From Nesterenkonia muleiensis (lineage in GTDB: Bacteria; Actinomycetota; Actinomycetes; Actinomycetales; Micrococcaceae), in contig NZ_QWLD01000051.1 in the NCBI RefSeq assembly GCF_003600155.1, forward strand, positions 1-42,916: 42,916 nt of DNA. Direction: 5' to 3'. The notes under the pieces were generated by a model, which made no database searches, had not been told where the DNA came from, and was given only the letters and a program-made list of their open reading frames with translations. The translations under genes and the position numbers were made by a program. Positions 42,864-42,916 of this stretch are shown one piece after another (the first letter of the stretch is position 1; each line of letters opens with the position of its first letter).

Positions 42864-42916
42864 CTAGTGGTGGTTGCAACGGCTTGAATTTCAGGAGTTG
42901 CATTGGAGCACACCGA

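Noticed and set aside
1-42916. CRISPR array
   Set aside because: No regularly spaced direct repeats with unique spacers were found; the only tandem repeat is the two-copy one near the right edge.

Overview
The window is a high-GC actinobacterial chromosome segment. The DUF3117 gene, a short DivIVA-type protein, co-existing ppc and pyc, single-chain glycyl-tRNA synthetase and the codon use point to the Micrococcaceae, perhaps near Nesterenkonia; that placement is inference from gene style, not from a marker gene. About two thirds of the window is ordinary housekeeping DNA, and the right third is accessory and heavily eroded.

Positions 1-27600 are core. From the left: a membrane-anchored protein of unknown function divergent from an O-methyltransferase that appears to be leaderless; a minus-strand operon of a class III type sirtuin, a divergent UppP paralogue, a DivIVA-like membrane protein and DUF3117; an AtoE-type short-chain fatty acid transporter with an operator-like dyad shared with divergent nudC; a DrrAB-type ABC exporter; an S9 prolyl oligopeptidase; ppc; an acidic lipoprotein; a YbaK-type deacylase; dnaG, pyc, dgt, dusB; a GNAT protein with a clear promoter and operator; glyQS; and a YdcZ-type transporter. 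ppc and pyc both make oxaloacetate, so the stretch is rich in anaplerotic functions. dnaG, dgt, dusB and glyQS are replication, dNTP and translation genes.

Positions 27600-35230 form an accessory patch made of pieces: an ArsR-like regulator beside a 5'-truncated MFS gene; an internally deleted IS630 remnant at the break; an unrecognised small membrane protein followed by a frameshifted reading frame; a decayed prophage head module (protease, decoration protein tail, start of the capsid gene) cut by a second IS630 remnant; an intact divergent efflux locus (TetR and oxidoreductase against a 14-TM DHA2 exporter) with two near-identical operators three helical turns apart; and a degenerate Tn554-like recombinase cluster ending in a DUF6262 fragment.

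Positions 35246-37268 return to core-like genes (S4 RNA-binding protein, carboxylesterase, SGNH hydrolase). From about 37260 to the end base composition falls clearly: MocA-like cytidylyltransferase and XdhC genes with no molybdenum hydroxylase, an orphan TRAP solute-binding protein divergent from a TetR regulator with its own palindrome, a decayed IS3 element, and a truncated junction into unidentified DNA. No tRNA, rRNA or CRISPR array was seen. No complete undescribed system is evident; the best leads are the twin-operator efflux locus, the orphan MocA/XdhC and TRAP genes, the non-canonical UppP and the unrecognised 29.2-29.9 kb locus.
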